Assembly (NCBI GenBank): GCA_003990745.1
Contig: RBNI01002553.1
Location: 1 to 18,162 of the forward strand
From: Jimgerdemannia flammicorona
Taxonomy: Eukaryota; Mucoromycota; Endogonomycetes; Endogonales; Endogonaceae
Direction: 5' to 3'
Length of the DNA: 18,162 nt
Part shown: in pieces, positions 8,683 to 17,127 of the stretch
Numbering within the stretch: position 1 is the stretch's first letter
Layout: every line of letters starts with the position of its first letter
Made by a program: the position numbers and the translations under genes
Notes under the pieces: generated by a model
What the model was told of the DNA's origin: nothing
What the model saw: only the letters and a program-made list of their open reading frames with translations
Database searches by the model: none

Positions 8683-9793
8683 TCTCACCATATCACTAAC
8701 CTCTGCACACCCAACTACTCCTTATCAGTTAAAGGAGTGGATATGGGTCTTGCAATCACATCCTGACCAACTCCTAGTCCAGTACCACCTAACAGGCCTT
8801 TATAATAGTTACTTATATAGCAATCACTCCCACCCTAAGCTTTGTATTGATCTGTTATCTGACAATCTCACATTAGTATATTGTCACCAAGAAGTCCTCT
8901 CTACCAACATTCATAGTAAATTAGCTGCTGGCCATTATTTAGGCCCCTTCCTATCACTATTGGCACTTCCCACTGAGTTTCACCCCTTTCACAATGCTCC
9001 TCTTAGTGCTATCTCCAAGAAATACTCAACCAAATTCAGGATGATACAGCATCTCTCCTTTCTCAAAGAAACATTAGTCAATGATAGCATTGATCCTGAA
9101 GAGTTCTTTATTCAGTATCACTCAATCCAAGCTATCATTCTCCTACTCATTGCCATTGATCCTGCAGCACTATTCTGGAAAGCAGATGTTGAGAAGGCAT
9201 TTCATATGATTCCTGTCCACCAGTCAGACTGAGCTATGCAAGGCATCTGCTGGCTTGGTCTCTTTTTTCTCAACATGTTTCTCCCATTTGGTCTGCACTC
9301 CACCCCCTTCATATTCACCTCCCTCATGGACCTCTTTACATGGATCTGTACCCATCTCTATAATCTTCCCAACCTGGGTCACTTTGTTGATGACTTCATT
9401 TATATCATGCCTCCTACAAGTACACTATCCTCTTATACATAATTTTATGTCATTGCTATACAATTCAGTCTTCTCCTCAAGGCATCTAAAGACTTTCCTC
9501 CAACCCCCTCAATTGAGTATGTGGGCTTTTGTCTTGATGCACCATCCATGATGATCAGCCTTCCTGAGGAAAAGTGGGTACATATCTTAACCCTCATCAC
9601 AGACTGGCTTATTTCTGCCAATCCTGCTCACCCTCACTATCTTTGGCTATAGTTACATCACAATGCTCAGTCACTTGCAGGCCACTTGATGTATGTGGTC
9701 CAGATCCTTCTTTATGGAAAAGTATTTTATGACTGTATTATTTATTTTACTGCTTTCTGAAAGCTGCCCTATATTGAGTGATATTATTCACCT
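8666..9793 (+). pseudogene. Reverse transcriptase of the tyrosine-recombinase element
   Basis: One frame runs from 8666 to the chromovirus border without any frameshift. Blocks in order: LAAGHYLGPF, FHNAPLSAISKKYSTKFRMI, HLSFLKETLVNDSI (the SFP/NDGI block of this RT class), ALFWKADVEKAFHMIPVH with the first catalytic Asp, MFLPFGLHSTPFIF, then FVDDFIYI (FVDDF at 9383-9397) with the catalytic Asp pair. After that come IEYVGFCLD and SLPEEKW. The LPFGL...P.IF and [YF][VL]DDF signatures are those of DIRS-type RT. In-frame stops: TGA 9230-9232, TAA after SSYT, TAG before LHHNAQS, and TGA/TGA near KLPYIE. All fit former Arg or Gln codons (or Trp for one of the last pair). All three catalytic Asp remain, but the frame is not translatable. 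Confidence 0.85.
9789..9793. repeat. Chromovirus target-site duplication, left copy
   Basis: CACCT directly before the 5' LTR corresponds to CATCT at 15820-15824 directly after the 3' LTR: four of five bases, the difference being one C/T transition. Five bases is the usual Ty3/Gypsy duplication length. Deleting the element and one copy keeps the host RT/RNase H frame. Confidence 0.8.
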
Positions 9794-10197
9794 TATAACA
9801 TTTTAGTGTAGTTTATTTCTTTTCTCTGACTTTCTTGAATATTCTATAACCTTCTGGCATTTTCTGCATACTTAGAAATCCCCTTCTTGGTGCTGAGCAT
9901 TAACTAGTACTTATTTAGTTAGTCACTGAATATCCTGGAAACTTGTAGAACTTTATTTGTCATCATTTGTCATCTTTGCTGAGAACTTTCCTCTTGGCAT
10001 TTTCCTTGGATTTCTCAGACCCTTCCAGATCCTTCTTTCAGATCTTATATAAATATTCCCTTTGTTCTTACAAATAAAGCCTCAGAATATTTTCTTCCAG
10101 AAATCCTTCAAGAACACTTGAATCCTTAGTATCTCTTTGAGCTACTTAGGACCACCAGAACTAGTCACTTCCTCATTTAGAAACTAGAACCATTACA
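9794..10197 (+). repeat. 5' LTR of the chromovirus
   Basis: 404 bp, from TATAACATTTTAG to TTACA. It aligns over its full length with 15416-15819 without gaps. The first dinucleotide is TA where the other copy has TG, so the canonical TG...CA end has been damaged by a G-to-A change. It contains TATAAATA at 10048-10055 and AATAAA at 10073-10078. I find no CpG in this copy. Confidence 0.95.
10048..10055 (+). promoter_or_regulatory. TATA box of the 5' LTR
   Basis: TATAAATA in the LTR, followed about 18 bp downstream by AATAAA (10073-10078). The normal LTR promoter layout would put the RNA start just downstream of the TATA box. The flanking base changes from G to A relative to the 3' LTR. Confidence 0.6.
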
Positions 10198-10216
10198 CTT
10201 GATAGCAGCAGTGAAG
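10198..10216 (+). other. Candidate primer-binding site of the chromovirus
   Basis: Position requires the minus-strand primer site here. TTGATAGCAGCAG begins two bases after the LTR end. A TGG start, complementary to the tRNA CCA end, would be restored by one G-to-A reversal (TTGG...). The tRNA cannot be named with confidence. Confidence 0.35.
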
Positions 10217-10265
10217 TTACACCTAGCCTTATTAAGATACCTCTCAAGATATCAGTCACAATATT

Positions 10266-11337
10266 ATGGAGGACAATGGGTGGAATCCTTCATATAGTAC
10301 CTACAGTCTAGGCAATACCTCATATAATCAGTACAATTAGCAAGAAGAAGAGGAACAGCAAAACCCTACTCAGTCAAACAGGGCCATTAAGAGTCTTTTG
10401 CAGAATGCACTAGCTCAGATTGCTCAACTTCAAGAATGCATAGAAAGAATGGAAAGCAAGGCCTCTGCTCATACCAACATTGATACATCCAACAGCAGTT
10501 ACTATCAAGCCTCAGAAGCCTGACACCTTTGATGGTCAAAGAGGAGGACTATCTACCAACGCCTGGCTTTTCCAATTGGAGCAATATGGAGAGCTGACCA
10601 ATTTGGAAGAAGCAACACTAGTCCAATTTGCCGCCACACTCCTCTGAGGGAATGCTGCAATCTGGTGGCAAAATCATGTCCAGGATACCAGATTCTCTGG
10701 CCGAATCAAGACCTGGGGCAAATTCTCTGATGCTATTCAAGGCCAATTCAAACCAGTCAACAGCACCAAGGCCATGTAAGACTGTCTGGCAAATGTCAAA
10801 CAACTCAAGTCTGTGCAAGCATACAATGCACAATTTCTGTCAATTCTGCTAGAATTACCACATGTCACTGAAGATGAGAAGGTCAACAAGTACATCTGAG
10901 GCCTAAAAGGTCAAACCCGAGTTCGTGTTGAACTAGAAGAATACAAGGACCTAGATACAGCAATGAAAATTACTGATAGGTTTGATGTCATCACCTATGG
11001 TCACCACTTTGAACAGAAGAGACCACCTTTCAACAACAACAACAACCACAGAAGGAAGAAACCCAAAGTCAGAACTGTTGGACCTGCCCCCATGGATCTA
11101 GACACCATCAACAAGAACAAGAAAAGCAAGCTTACACCCAAGGAAAAGGAGCACCTCAAGAAGGCTGGAGCCTGCTTCTTTTGCCATCAGTCTGGTCACA
11201 TTGCCACCAAATGTCCCAGGAAAACTGCCAAACCAAAGAGGATCCTGGTCCTATCCAAAGACACTCAAGGTCAACCAGTTGAACAAGAAGTTATACTCAA
11301 TTTCATGCAAGTCAACCCCAAGGCCCAGATCCCTTAA
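10266..11337 (+). pseudogene. Gag region of the chromovirus polyprotein
   Basis: Structural protein that packages the element RNA. The first ATG is at 10266 (MEDNGWNPSYSTYS), followed by a Gln-rich helix-prone stretch. Around 10480-10500 the coding resemblance moves from this frame to the next, a single indel. The new frame reads KPQKPDTFDG, WLFQLEQYGELTNL, FAATLL, NAAIWW, FKPVNSTKAM and GLKGQTRVRVELEEY, the typical capsid layout of fungal chromoviruses. A basic stretch is followed by a zinc knuckle, C-x2-C-x4-H-x4-C, at 11173-11214 (CFFCHQSGHIATKC). Stops: TAG 10338-10340, TGA 10645-10647 (in conserved LLRGNAA), TAA 10777-10779, TGA 10897-10899 (in YIRGL) and TAA 11335-11337. Two of these sit where relatives have Arg, fitting CGA to TGA. 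Confidence 0.9.
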
Positions 11338-11706
11338 GCACAGTCAGAAGGAGCCATTGGTTTGGACCTTCAAGCAGTACAACAAGTCACTATTCTGGCA
11401 CATGAGAGAAGGCTCATTCCAACTGGCCTTTTAGTCGAAATTCCCAAGGAACATTATACAAGAATTGTACCAAGATCTGGCTTCAGTTTTAAGCACTCAT
11501 TGGATGTTGGTGCTGGAGTCATTGACCCTGACTTCTGAGGCGAAATGCAAGTCCTGCTAGTCAATCACAAGAACCAACCATATACCATCAATGAAGGTGA
11601 CAGAATTGCACAGCTCATTCTGGAGCAAGCCACCCTACCAGTCATCAAAGAAGTCACCAAGCTGTCCTCAACCAAGTGAGATCAGAAAGGCTTTGGCAGC
11701 ACTGAT
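11338..11706 (+). pseudogene. dut: dUTPase domain of the chromovirus polyprotein
   Basis: Trimeric-type dUTPase, the enzyme that hydrolyses dUTP to dUMP and so keeps uracil out of newly made cDNA. All five family motifs occur in order and at normal spacing: GAIGLDLQ (11350-11373), PRSGFS (11470-11487), GVIDPDF-stop-GE (11515-11544), GDRIAQLI (11596-11619) and KGFGST (11686-11703). The domain lies between the zinc knuckle and the protease in the same frame as both, so it would have been made as part of the polyprotein. Motif 3 is broken by TGA 11536-11538 where the family has Arg (DYRGE), and another TGA lies at 11677-11679. The usual Tyr of motif 3 is Phe. dUTPase-bearing Metaviridae elements are known from some basidiomycetes, but the domain is absent from most Gypsy elements. 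Confidence 0.92.
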
Positions 11707-11734
11707 AAAGTTGCAAGCATAGCCGAGAACCAAG

Positions 11735-12060
11735 CCAATTCAATGCTCATTTTCAAAGGTCTAGTCAAGGGATAAGAACTAGATGTTCTCATAGACAGTG
11801 GAGCTGTTGGGAACTTCATTAACAAGAACCTCTTTGACAAGCTCAAGATTCTTACCAAACCAGCTGGTAAGAATGGTGGAGTTGTCACCGCAGATGGCAC
11901 CACCTTACCAATCGACTCAATTGCTACTAAACTTCCCCTCAAGATCCAGAAGTACTGGGAACATTTAGATTTCGAGGTAGCACCACTAGGAGACCATGAC
12001 CTTATCCTAGACAAACCTTGGCTTATATGGCACAACCCTCAGATTGATTAGACCAAGAAT
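11735..12060 (+). pseudogene. Aspartic protease domain of the chromovirus polyprotein
   Basis: Retropepsin-like protease that would cut the polyprotein. The active site reads LIDSGA, with Asp codon 11794-11796, in the context ELDVLIDSGAVGNFIN. It is followed by GVVTADGTTLP and the second conserved stretch DHDLILDKPWLIWHNP, which corresponds to the usual G-x-PWL-x-x-x-NP block at the protease-RT border of chromoviruses. Stops: TAA 11773-11775 (expected Gln before ELDVL) and TAG 12049-12051 (expected Trp after QID). The catalytic triad residues are unchanged, so only nonsense changes have inactivated this part. Confidence 0.88.
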
Positions 12061-12239
12061 GAAGTCACCTTGATTCAGGATGGAGCCAACATTAACATCA
12101 AGCCAGACAAGACTCAGACAAGAACCCCAATTGCTACTCTTTTGGCAATTCAGTTCAAGAAGGCCCTCAAGAAAGCTATCTGTGCCTTTGTGGCACTGAT
12201 CTGATCAAAGAAAGAAGATAAGAAGCTATCAATTAGTGA

Positions 12240-13640
12240 AAGTGTCAAGTTATTACTGAACAAGTACAAGGATGTCTTCCCAGACAAACTACCTGGCCTA
12301 CCACCTTCAAGAGACCATGACTATGAAATCAAGTTGGTACCTGATGCAGCTATATCTAAGAAGAAAATATACCACATGTCTCCACTTGAAATTGAAGTAG
12401 TCAAGAAGGAACTCAATAAACTCATTGAGTGAGGAGCCATTCAACCAAGCAAGTCACCCTTTGGCTCCCCAGTCCTATTTGTCAAGAAAAAGGATGATAC
12501 TCTGTAAATGTGCATAGACTACCGAGCACTCAACAAGATCACAGTCAAGAACCATTATCCGCTACCACTTATAGATCAAATCTTTGATGCTCTCAAGAAT
12601 GCAAAGTACTTCACCAAGATTGATCTCACCTCTAGGTATCACCAAATTCGAATCAAGCCAGAAGACATACCCAAGACTGCCTTCATGACATCCTTTGGAC
12701 TCTATGAATTCCTAGTCATGGCCTTTGGTCTCACCAATGCACCAGCAACCTTTCAAGACCTCATGCAAACTGTCTTCAAGGATCAGCTGTATATCTTCAT
12801 ACTTGTATACATTGATGATATCCTGATCTTCAGTAGCACTGAAGAAGAACACCTCAAGCACATTGAACAAGTCCTCAAGATCCTCTGCAAGAATAAGCTC
12901 TACACAAAGCTCAAGAAATGTGAATTTTTCAAGAATCAAGTCAAATACCTTGGACATATTGTATCAGCCAAAGAAATTCAAGTAGACCCAAGGAAAATAC
13001 AAGCCATTAAACAGTGGCCTGTACTAGCAAACCTCACTGAACTCAGGTCCTTCCTTGGTCTGGCTGGATACTACCGTCGATTTGTCAAGAACTTCTCTGG
13101 CATCACAGAATCTTTGACAAACCTTCTGCAAAAGGAACCCAACTCTGACCTCTATGTCCCCTACATCTGGGATGCTTTCTGTCAACAAGCTTTTCAAGAA
13201 CTCAAGAACTGCCTGACCCATGTACCTGTCCTTAGAAACATGGACCCAAACTTGAAGTTCACGGTCACTACAGATGTATCTAACTTTGCCATTGGTGTAG
13301 TCATTTCTCAAGATGATGGTCAAGGACACCAACCTATTGCCTTTGAGTCAAGAAAATTGTCCCCAGTGGAACAAAAGCTGGCTACTCACGAAAAGGAACT
13401 TCTGGCAATCATGTATACCCTCAAGACCTGGCAACACTATCTAGAAGGAGTTGAGTTTGACATGATCACCGATCACAGGTCCCTTCAGTACATCAACACT
13501 CAACTAACTCTTTCTTGCCAACAAGCCAAGTGGAGCCAATTACTTTAGACCTTTACTCCAAATATTATCTACAAGCCTGGTAAAACTCTAGTTGTACCAG
13601 ATGTACTTTCAAAAAGACCTGACCTTGCTACAATTTTACA
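12240..13640 (+). pseudogene. Reverse transcriptase and RNase H of the chromovirus polyprotein
   Basis: The RT begins in the linker around YKDVFPDKLPGLPP and runs through [39 protein letters not shown] (first catalytic Asp), [16 protein letters not shown] and [11 protein letters not shown] (YIDDIL at 12808-12825, catalytic pair), then YLGHIVS and [14 protein letters not shown]. RNase H follows with the acidic residues in place: Asp 13273-13275 (TTDVS), Glu 13396-13398 (HEKELLAI) and Asp 13471-13473 (TDHRSL), ending near PDVLSKRPD. Three stops lie in or just before the RT: TGA 12202-12204, TGA 12430-12432 and TAA 12505-12507 (expected Arg in TLRMCIDYR). One lies in RNase H: TAG 13546-13548 (expected Gln). 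The central 346-codon stretch from 12508 is uninterrupted, the longest open part of the element. Confidence 0.95.
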
Positions 13641-13647
13641 AGTCACC

Positions 13648-15102
13648 ATGGCACCTGAATTTCTCAATCAGATCAAGAAGGCATACAAACAAGACTCTCT
13701 GGTTCTACAAAGGAATATCAAGGAATTTAAGGAAAAGTACACCATCAAGGACAACCTTGTATACCATCAAGACAAAGTATATATTCCTGCCAAACCTGAA
13801 CTATGGTACAAGATTCTTCATGAACATCATGACTTCCCACTAGCTGGTCACCTTGGAACTGAGAAGACCATCAAGAATATCCAACGAGACTACTACTGGC
13901 CAAACATGCTCAAGGAAATCAAGGAGTATGTCCAAAGCTGCAATCTTTGCCAAAGAAATAAGTCAAGCAACCAAGCACCTGCCGTTCTTCTACAACCCTT
14001 GTCAATTCTGACCAAGAAGTTTGAACAAGTCATGATGGACTTCATTGTATAACTCCCACAAACCAAAACAGGCTATGATGCTATTGTTGTGTTTGTGGAC
14101 TGTCTCACCAAGATTACAATCGCTGAGCCAACCACAACCAATGCCACTGTCCCAGAAATTGCAAGAATCTTCTTCAAGACTGTCTTCCACCATTATGGAC
14201 TTCCCTGAGTAATTATCAGCAACCGTGACCCCAAGTTCACAAGTCACTTCTGGCAAGCACTCTTCAAAACCCTTGGAACCCAAATTGCTATGTCTACTGC
14301 CTTCCATCCTCAAACTGATGGACAGACCAAGCGAATGAACAGAACACTTGAACAAATGCTCAGAAACTATGTGTCTTATGAGCAAGATAATTGGGACCAC
14401 TATCTGACCTATGCCAAGTTCACCTACAATAATACCAACCAATCATCAACTGGTCTTTCCCCATTTCAGCTACTTTACAGTCAAAACCCTGAGACCCCTG
14501 CAAGTCTAGTCCAATTCCAGCAATCCAGTCACACTCAAGTCTCCACAGCCCAGAACCTTATCGACAAAATGGATTCCCTTCTCAAGATCACCACTACAAA
14601 CCTGCAAAAGGCTCAGCAACATCAAGCTAAGTATGCAGACAAGAAGCGGTGAGATGTCATATACAATATTGGTAATATGGTTCTACTCAAAGCCAACAAT
14701 ATCAAGGTTCAATCTCAAGTCAACTGCCAGTTAGCCAAATTCCAGCCTAAGTACCTTGGACCCTTTGAAATCACCGAGCAAGTCTCTACCTGGTCATACT
14801 ATCTCAACTTGCCAACAACCATACGTATACACCCAGTATTCCATGTGTCACAACTCAAGGCCTGGAACCAGTCACCCCCATACTCTGGCCGAATTCTGAC
14901 ACCATCAGCACAAGTCATAGTTGAAGACCACATCGAGTATGAAGTTGAGAAAATTTTAGACAAGCGAGTCCGATACTGTCACATAGAATACCTAGTCAAG
15001 TGGATGGGTTACTCTGAATATGATGCCACCTGGGAACCTGCTGCCAATCTCAAGAACTCTCAAGACCTCATCCAAGAGTTTGAGCAAAAAGGAACTCATT
15101 GA
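13648..15102 (+). pseudogene. Integrase plus chromodomain of the chromovirus polyprotein
   Basis: Integrase has an HHCC zinc domain (HEHHDFPLAGH...CNLCQ), then the DDE core. First Asp is kept (MMDF, codon 14038-14040). The second is Asn (ISNRDPKF, AAC 14221-14223) and the catalytic Glu is Lys (DGQTKRMN, AAG 14329-14331). Spacing between these two codons is 35 residues, exactly D-35-E, so the alignment is secure. Both changes are G-to-A. The C-terminal domain carries YLGPFEI and HPVFHVSQLK. The protein ends in a chromodomain (about 14930-15090: YEVEKILDKR, YLVKWMGYSEYDATWEP), which in this group steers insertion to methylated-histone heterochromatin. Stops: TAA 14050-14052, TGA 14206-14208 (LPRVI) and TGA 14650-14652. 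The natural end is TGA 15100-15102. Confidence 0.95.
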
Positions 15103-15402
15103 CTGCCCATGAGGTTCTCCCCTTGGATAGTAGATGACCTACTGTGCTGATCAGGCACATTATGCATTGGGGCTCTCTAAGGGATATAGCATCAGAAACA
15201 AGAGATACAGGAGAACCCTATAAATCCTGCAACCAACAAGGTTCGAACCAGTTCTCATCTGATCAAGATGATACTTTGGCCCTCACCTTATATAAGGATG
15301 GCCAATCCTTGCCAATGAGTTGATATATTTAATTTTAAGTTTCTTTTAGTCTTATTGTTTATTATGTATAACTTTGAGAATTCAATGAGGATGTTGATTC
15401 TT
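15103..15402 (+). other. 3' untranslated region of the chromovirus
   Basis: Three hundred bases between the polyprotein stop and the polypurine tract. No frame of note. A palindromic GGTTCGAACC lies at about 15240. Ordinary non-coding linker for this element type. Confidence 0.7.
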
Positions 15403-15415
15403 AAGGAGGGGGAGA
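15403..15415 (+). other. Polypurine tract of the chromovirus
   Basis: AAGGAGGGGGAGA, thirteen purines ending exactly where the 3' LTR (TGTAAC) starts. This is the plus-strand DNA primer site for reverse transcription, and it appears undamaged. Confidence 0.92.
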
Positions 15416-15819
15416 TGTAACATTTTAGTGTAGTTTATTTCTTTTCTCTGTCTTTCTTGAATATTCTATAACCTTCTGGCATTTTCTGCATACTTAGAAA
15501 TCCCCTTCTTGGCACCGAGCATTAACTAGTACTTATTTAGTTAGTCACTGAATGTTCTGGAAACTTGTAGAACTTTATTTGTCATCATTTGTCATCTTTG
15601 CTGAGAACTTTCCTCTTGGCATTTTCCTTAGATTTCTCAGACCCTTCCAGATCCTTCTTTCAGATCTTGTATAAATATTCTCTTTGTTCTTACAAATAAA
15701 GCCTCAGAATATTTTCTCCCAGAAATCCTTCGAGAACACTTGAATCCTTAGTATCTCTTCGAGCTACTTAGGACTACCAGAACTAGTCGCTTCCTCATTT
15801 AGAAACTAGAACCGTTACA
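15416..15819 (+). repeat. 3' LTR of the chromovirus
   Basis: 404 bp, TGTAACATTTTAG to CCGTTACA, with intact TG...CA ends. By eye it differs from the 5' LTR at about 16 positions, 15 of them transitions. It keeps five CpGs (CACCGAG, CTTCGAG, CTTCGAGC, GTCGCT, ACCGTT) where the 5' copy has TpG or CpA. TATAAATA is at 15670-15677 and AATAAA at 15695-15700, which would serve as the polyadenylation signal of the genomic RNA. Confidence 0.95.
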
Positions 15820-15824
15820 CATCT
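15820..15824. repeat. Chromovirus target-site duplication, right copy
   Basis: CATCT, matching CACCT at 9789-9793 except for one C/T transition. The tyrosine-recombinase element resumes immediately after it in the expected frame. Confidence 0.8.
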
Positions 15825-16320
15825 CTACAATTAGCCACCAATTTACAGTAGTGATCTGATATTCTTCACTCATAGTCAGGCCACTGTCTGCTCTACCATT
15901 CTGATTGGATTGACTGTGGTTTCTTTACTGATGCATCTGGGACCTTTGGTACCAGTGACCTGCTAGAGCATCACAGATAGAGTGTATGGTGGGCTCTCTC
16001 CTTTGTTGGTCAGAGATATGACATATTCTGGAAGGAGATGTTTGCCTCTGAGTTTTATTGATACTTTGAGACCCATCCTTTCATTCACAACATATCATTC
16101 TTTGGTGTGACAGCCAACCCTATATTGAAGCATTGATCAGTAGTCATGCTTGCCATCACTCTCTTATTAATGATTTACTATATCATATCATTTTTCTTCA
16201 TCTCAAAATAGGATTCAACATTCAGGCTTGGTACATCCCCTCTACATCAAATCCTGCTGACCCTTTATCTTACAGTACTCTCTCTCTCTACTCTCAGAAA
16301 CTTCTACCTACCTCAATCAC
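15825..16320 (+). pseudogene. RNase H region of the tyrosine-recombinase element (second half of pol)
   Basis: This continues the RT frame that was cut at 9793. It reads LQLATNLQ, then HSDWIDCGFFTDASGTFG (FTDASG at 15924-15941, the first RNase H acidic motif), WWALSFVGQRYDIFWKEMFA (the WKE motif that carries the catalytic Glu), and, after a frame change around 16130, WYIPSTSNPADPLS, which matches the usual HIPG-x-x-N-x-x-AD-x-LSR end of this domain. The domain would remove RNA from the RNA-DNA hybrid. Several TAG and TGA codons interrupt it, including a TAG-TGA pair shortly after the restart and a TAG after LLEHHR. The middle Asp (CDN block) could not be located with certainty. Confidence 0.75.
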
Positions 16321-17127
16321 ATCTCTCTTTGGCTTTGCCATCAATTTGATACATATCTCTACCAGCAGTCCCACACCCAGACTAGTAATCTGTGCCCTGG
16401 CATCAACTCTCTCTACTGCTTTCTCAACTCCTGCAACATTCTTGAAGCAACTGCTATCCTCTTGCAAGATGATCTGTTAAGCCATTAGGCACTATGGCTT
16501 ACTAGCAAGGGAAAACCTCACACCACTATCAAGAATTACTTCTATAATCTAGCTAATTAGCAAGTGGCCCACTGGTGGGGCCCCCAACTGTAGCACTTGA
16601 TACTACTACTTTTTGATACCATTCTCAAGTCTATCTAGGCTTCTCCCCTACTACCCTCTCATTTGCAAGATCACTACCCCATTATTCATCAACATCTATA
16701 GGCCATTCATAGTATATTATGACTGGATATGTCATTTGGTGCCACCATTTGGGCAGCTGCTTGCTCTGCCTTCTACAGTCTCATGTGAGTTGGTGAACTC
16801 ACAATATGGGATAGTGCAGTCTTCAATCCCATCTGGCAGGTGCATTGTTCCAACTTTCTCAGGTGATGGGACTTGGTGTACACATGCTCCTTCTGGTCTT
16901 TACATCTTCCATAAACAAAGACTGGTGAGGCAAGTGATGTTTTGCTTGGATTTTCTGATGCATTTGACTGCCCATATACCACTATTGATAATATGATTTA
17001 GATACTCCCAGCCTGGCCAGAAGACCCAGCCTTCTGCCTTGACCCATCTCAACCACTCACTTGAATGACCTTTATTGACACCATTCAGTCTCTCTTAGTT
17101 GATATCTCACTATTCTATGGCATATAT
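16321..17127 (+). pseudogene. Tyrosine recombinase of the DIRS/Ngaro-like element, truncated
   Basis: Phage-integrase-type recombinase expected to join the circular cDNA to the chromosome. One frame with stops can be followed from about 16321: an N-terminal part with LEATAILLQDDLL, then FGATIWAAACSAFYSLM, a stop, VGELTIWDSAVFNP, LHLP, a stop, TKTGEASDVLLGF, and ILPAWPEDPAFCLDPSQPLT. The first catalytic Arg of the R-H-x-x-R-Y set belongs to the LMRVGELT motif. Here that codon is TGA (16786-16788), fitting CGA to TGA. Other stops (TAG, TAA, TGA) again sit at likely Gln, Arg or Trp codons. The C-terminal HxxR and Tyr are missing because the frame is cut at 17127 by unrelated CpG-rich DNA. Confidence 0.75.

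Larger units (their letters stand above)
9794..15819 (+). mobile_element. Complete Ty3/Gypsy chromovirus with dUTPase, decayed
   Basis: A full-length LTR retrotransposon of 6026 bp: 404-bp LTRs (9794-10197, 15416-15819), polypurine tract 15403-15415, 5-bp target duplication, and one polyprotein gene, Gag-dUTPase-PR-RT-RNase H-IN-chromodomain. From about 10500 to the stop at 15102 all domains lie in one frame. LTR identity is about 96% by eye, so the insertion is fairly recent in relative terms, yet it has already gathered about 16 internal stops and lost integrase catalytic residues. Its CpG content is intermediate between that of the flanking relics and the window ends. It could move only with proteins supplied by an intact relative. 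Confidence 0.95.
7424..17127 (+). mobile_element. Tyrosine-recombinase retroelement (DIRS/Ngaro-like), split by a chromovirus
   Basis: A rightward element with gag-like zinc-binding ORF, RT with FVDDF, RNase H and a phage-integrase-type recombinase in that order. This is the gene order of DIRS-order retrotransposons, which integrate through a tyrosine recombinase rather than a DDE integrase. It is broken at 9793/15820 by the chromovirus and truncated on the right at 17127 by CpG-rich sequence. Taking out the chromovirus and one copy of the 5-bp duplication leaves the RT/RNase H frame continuous, which shows that the two halves belong together. Terminal repeats were not identified: the left border is unknown (7424 is the first plausible ATG) and the right one is lost. 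DIRS and Ngaro cannot be separated without those repeats. Confidence 0.8.

Noticed and set aside
10266..10525. Programmed frameshift between gag and pol.
   Set aside because: The only frame change lies within the N-terminal part of gag near 10480-10500, well before the zinc knuckle. From there Gag to chromodomain is one frame, so a simple indel is more likely.
11682..14442. Leftward open frames within the chromovirus (such as 11682-12035, 12712-12957, 13024-13332, 14002-14442).
   Set aside because: They are antisense to well-conserved protease, RT, RNase H and integrase domains and have no recognisable products of their own.
7424..17127. Stop-codon reassignment as an explanation for the many in-frame stops.
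   Set aside because: All three stop codons are involved, they replace Arg, Gln and Trp alike, CpG is depleted, and catalytic Asp and Glu codons are changed by the same G-to-A process. Mutation explains this better than an altered code.
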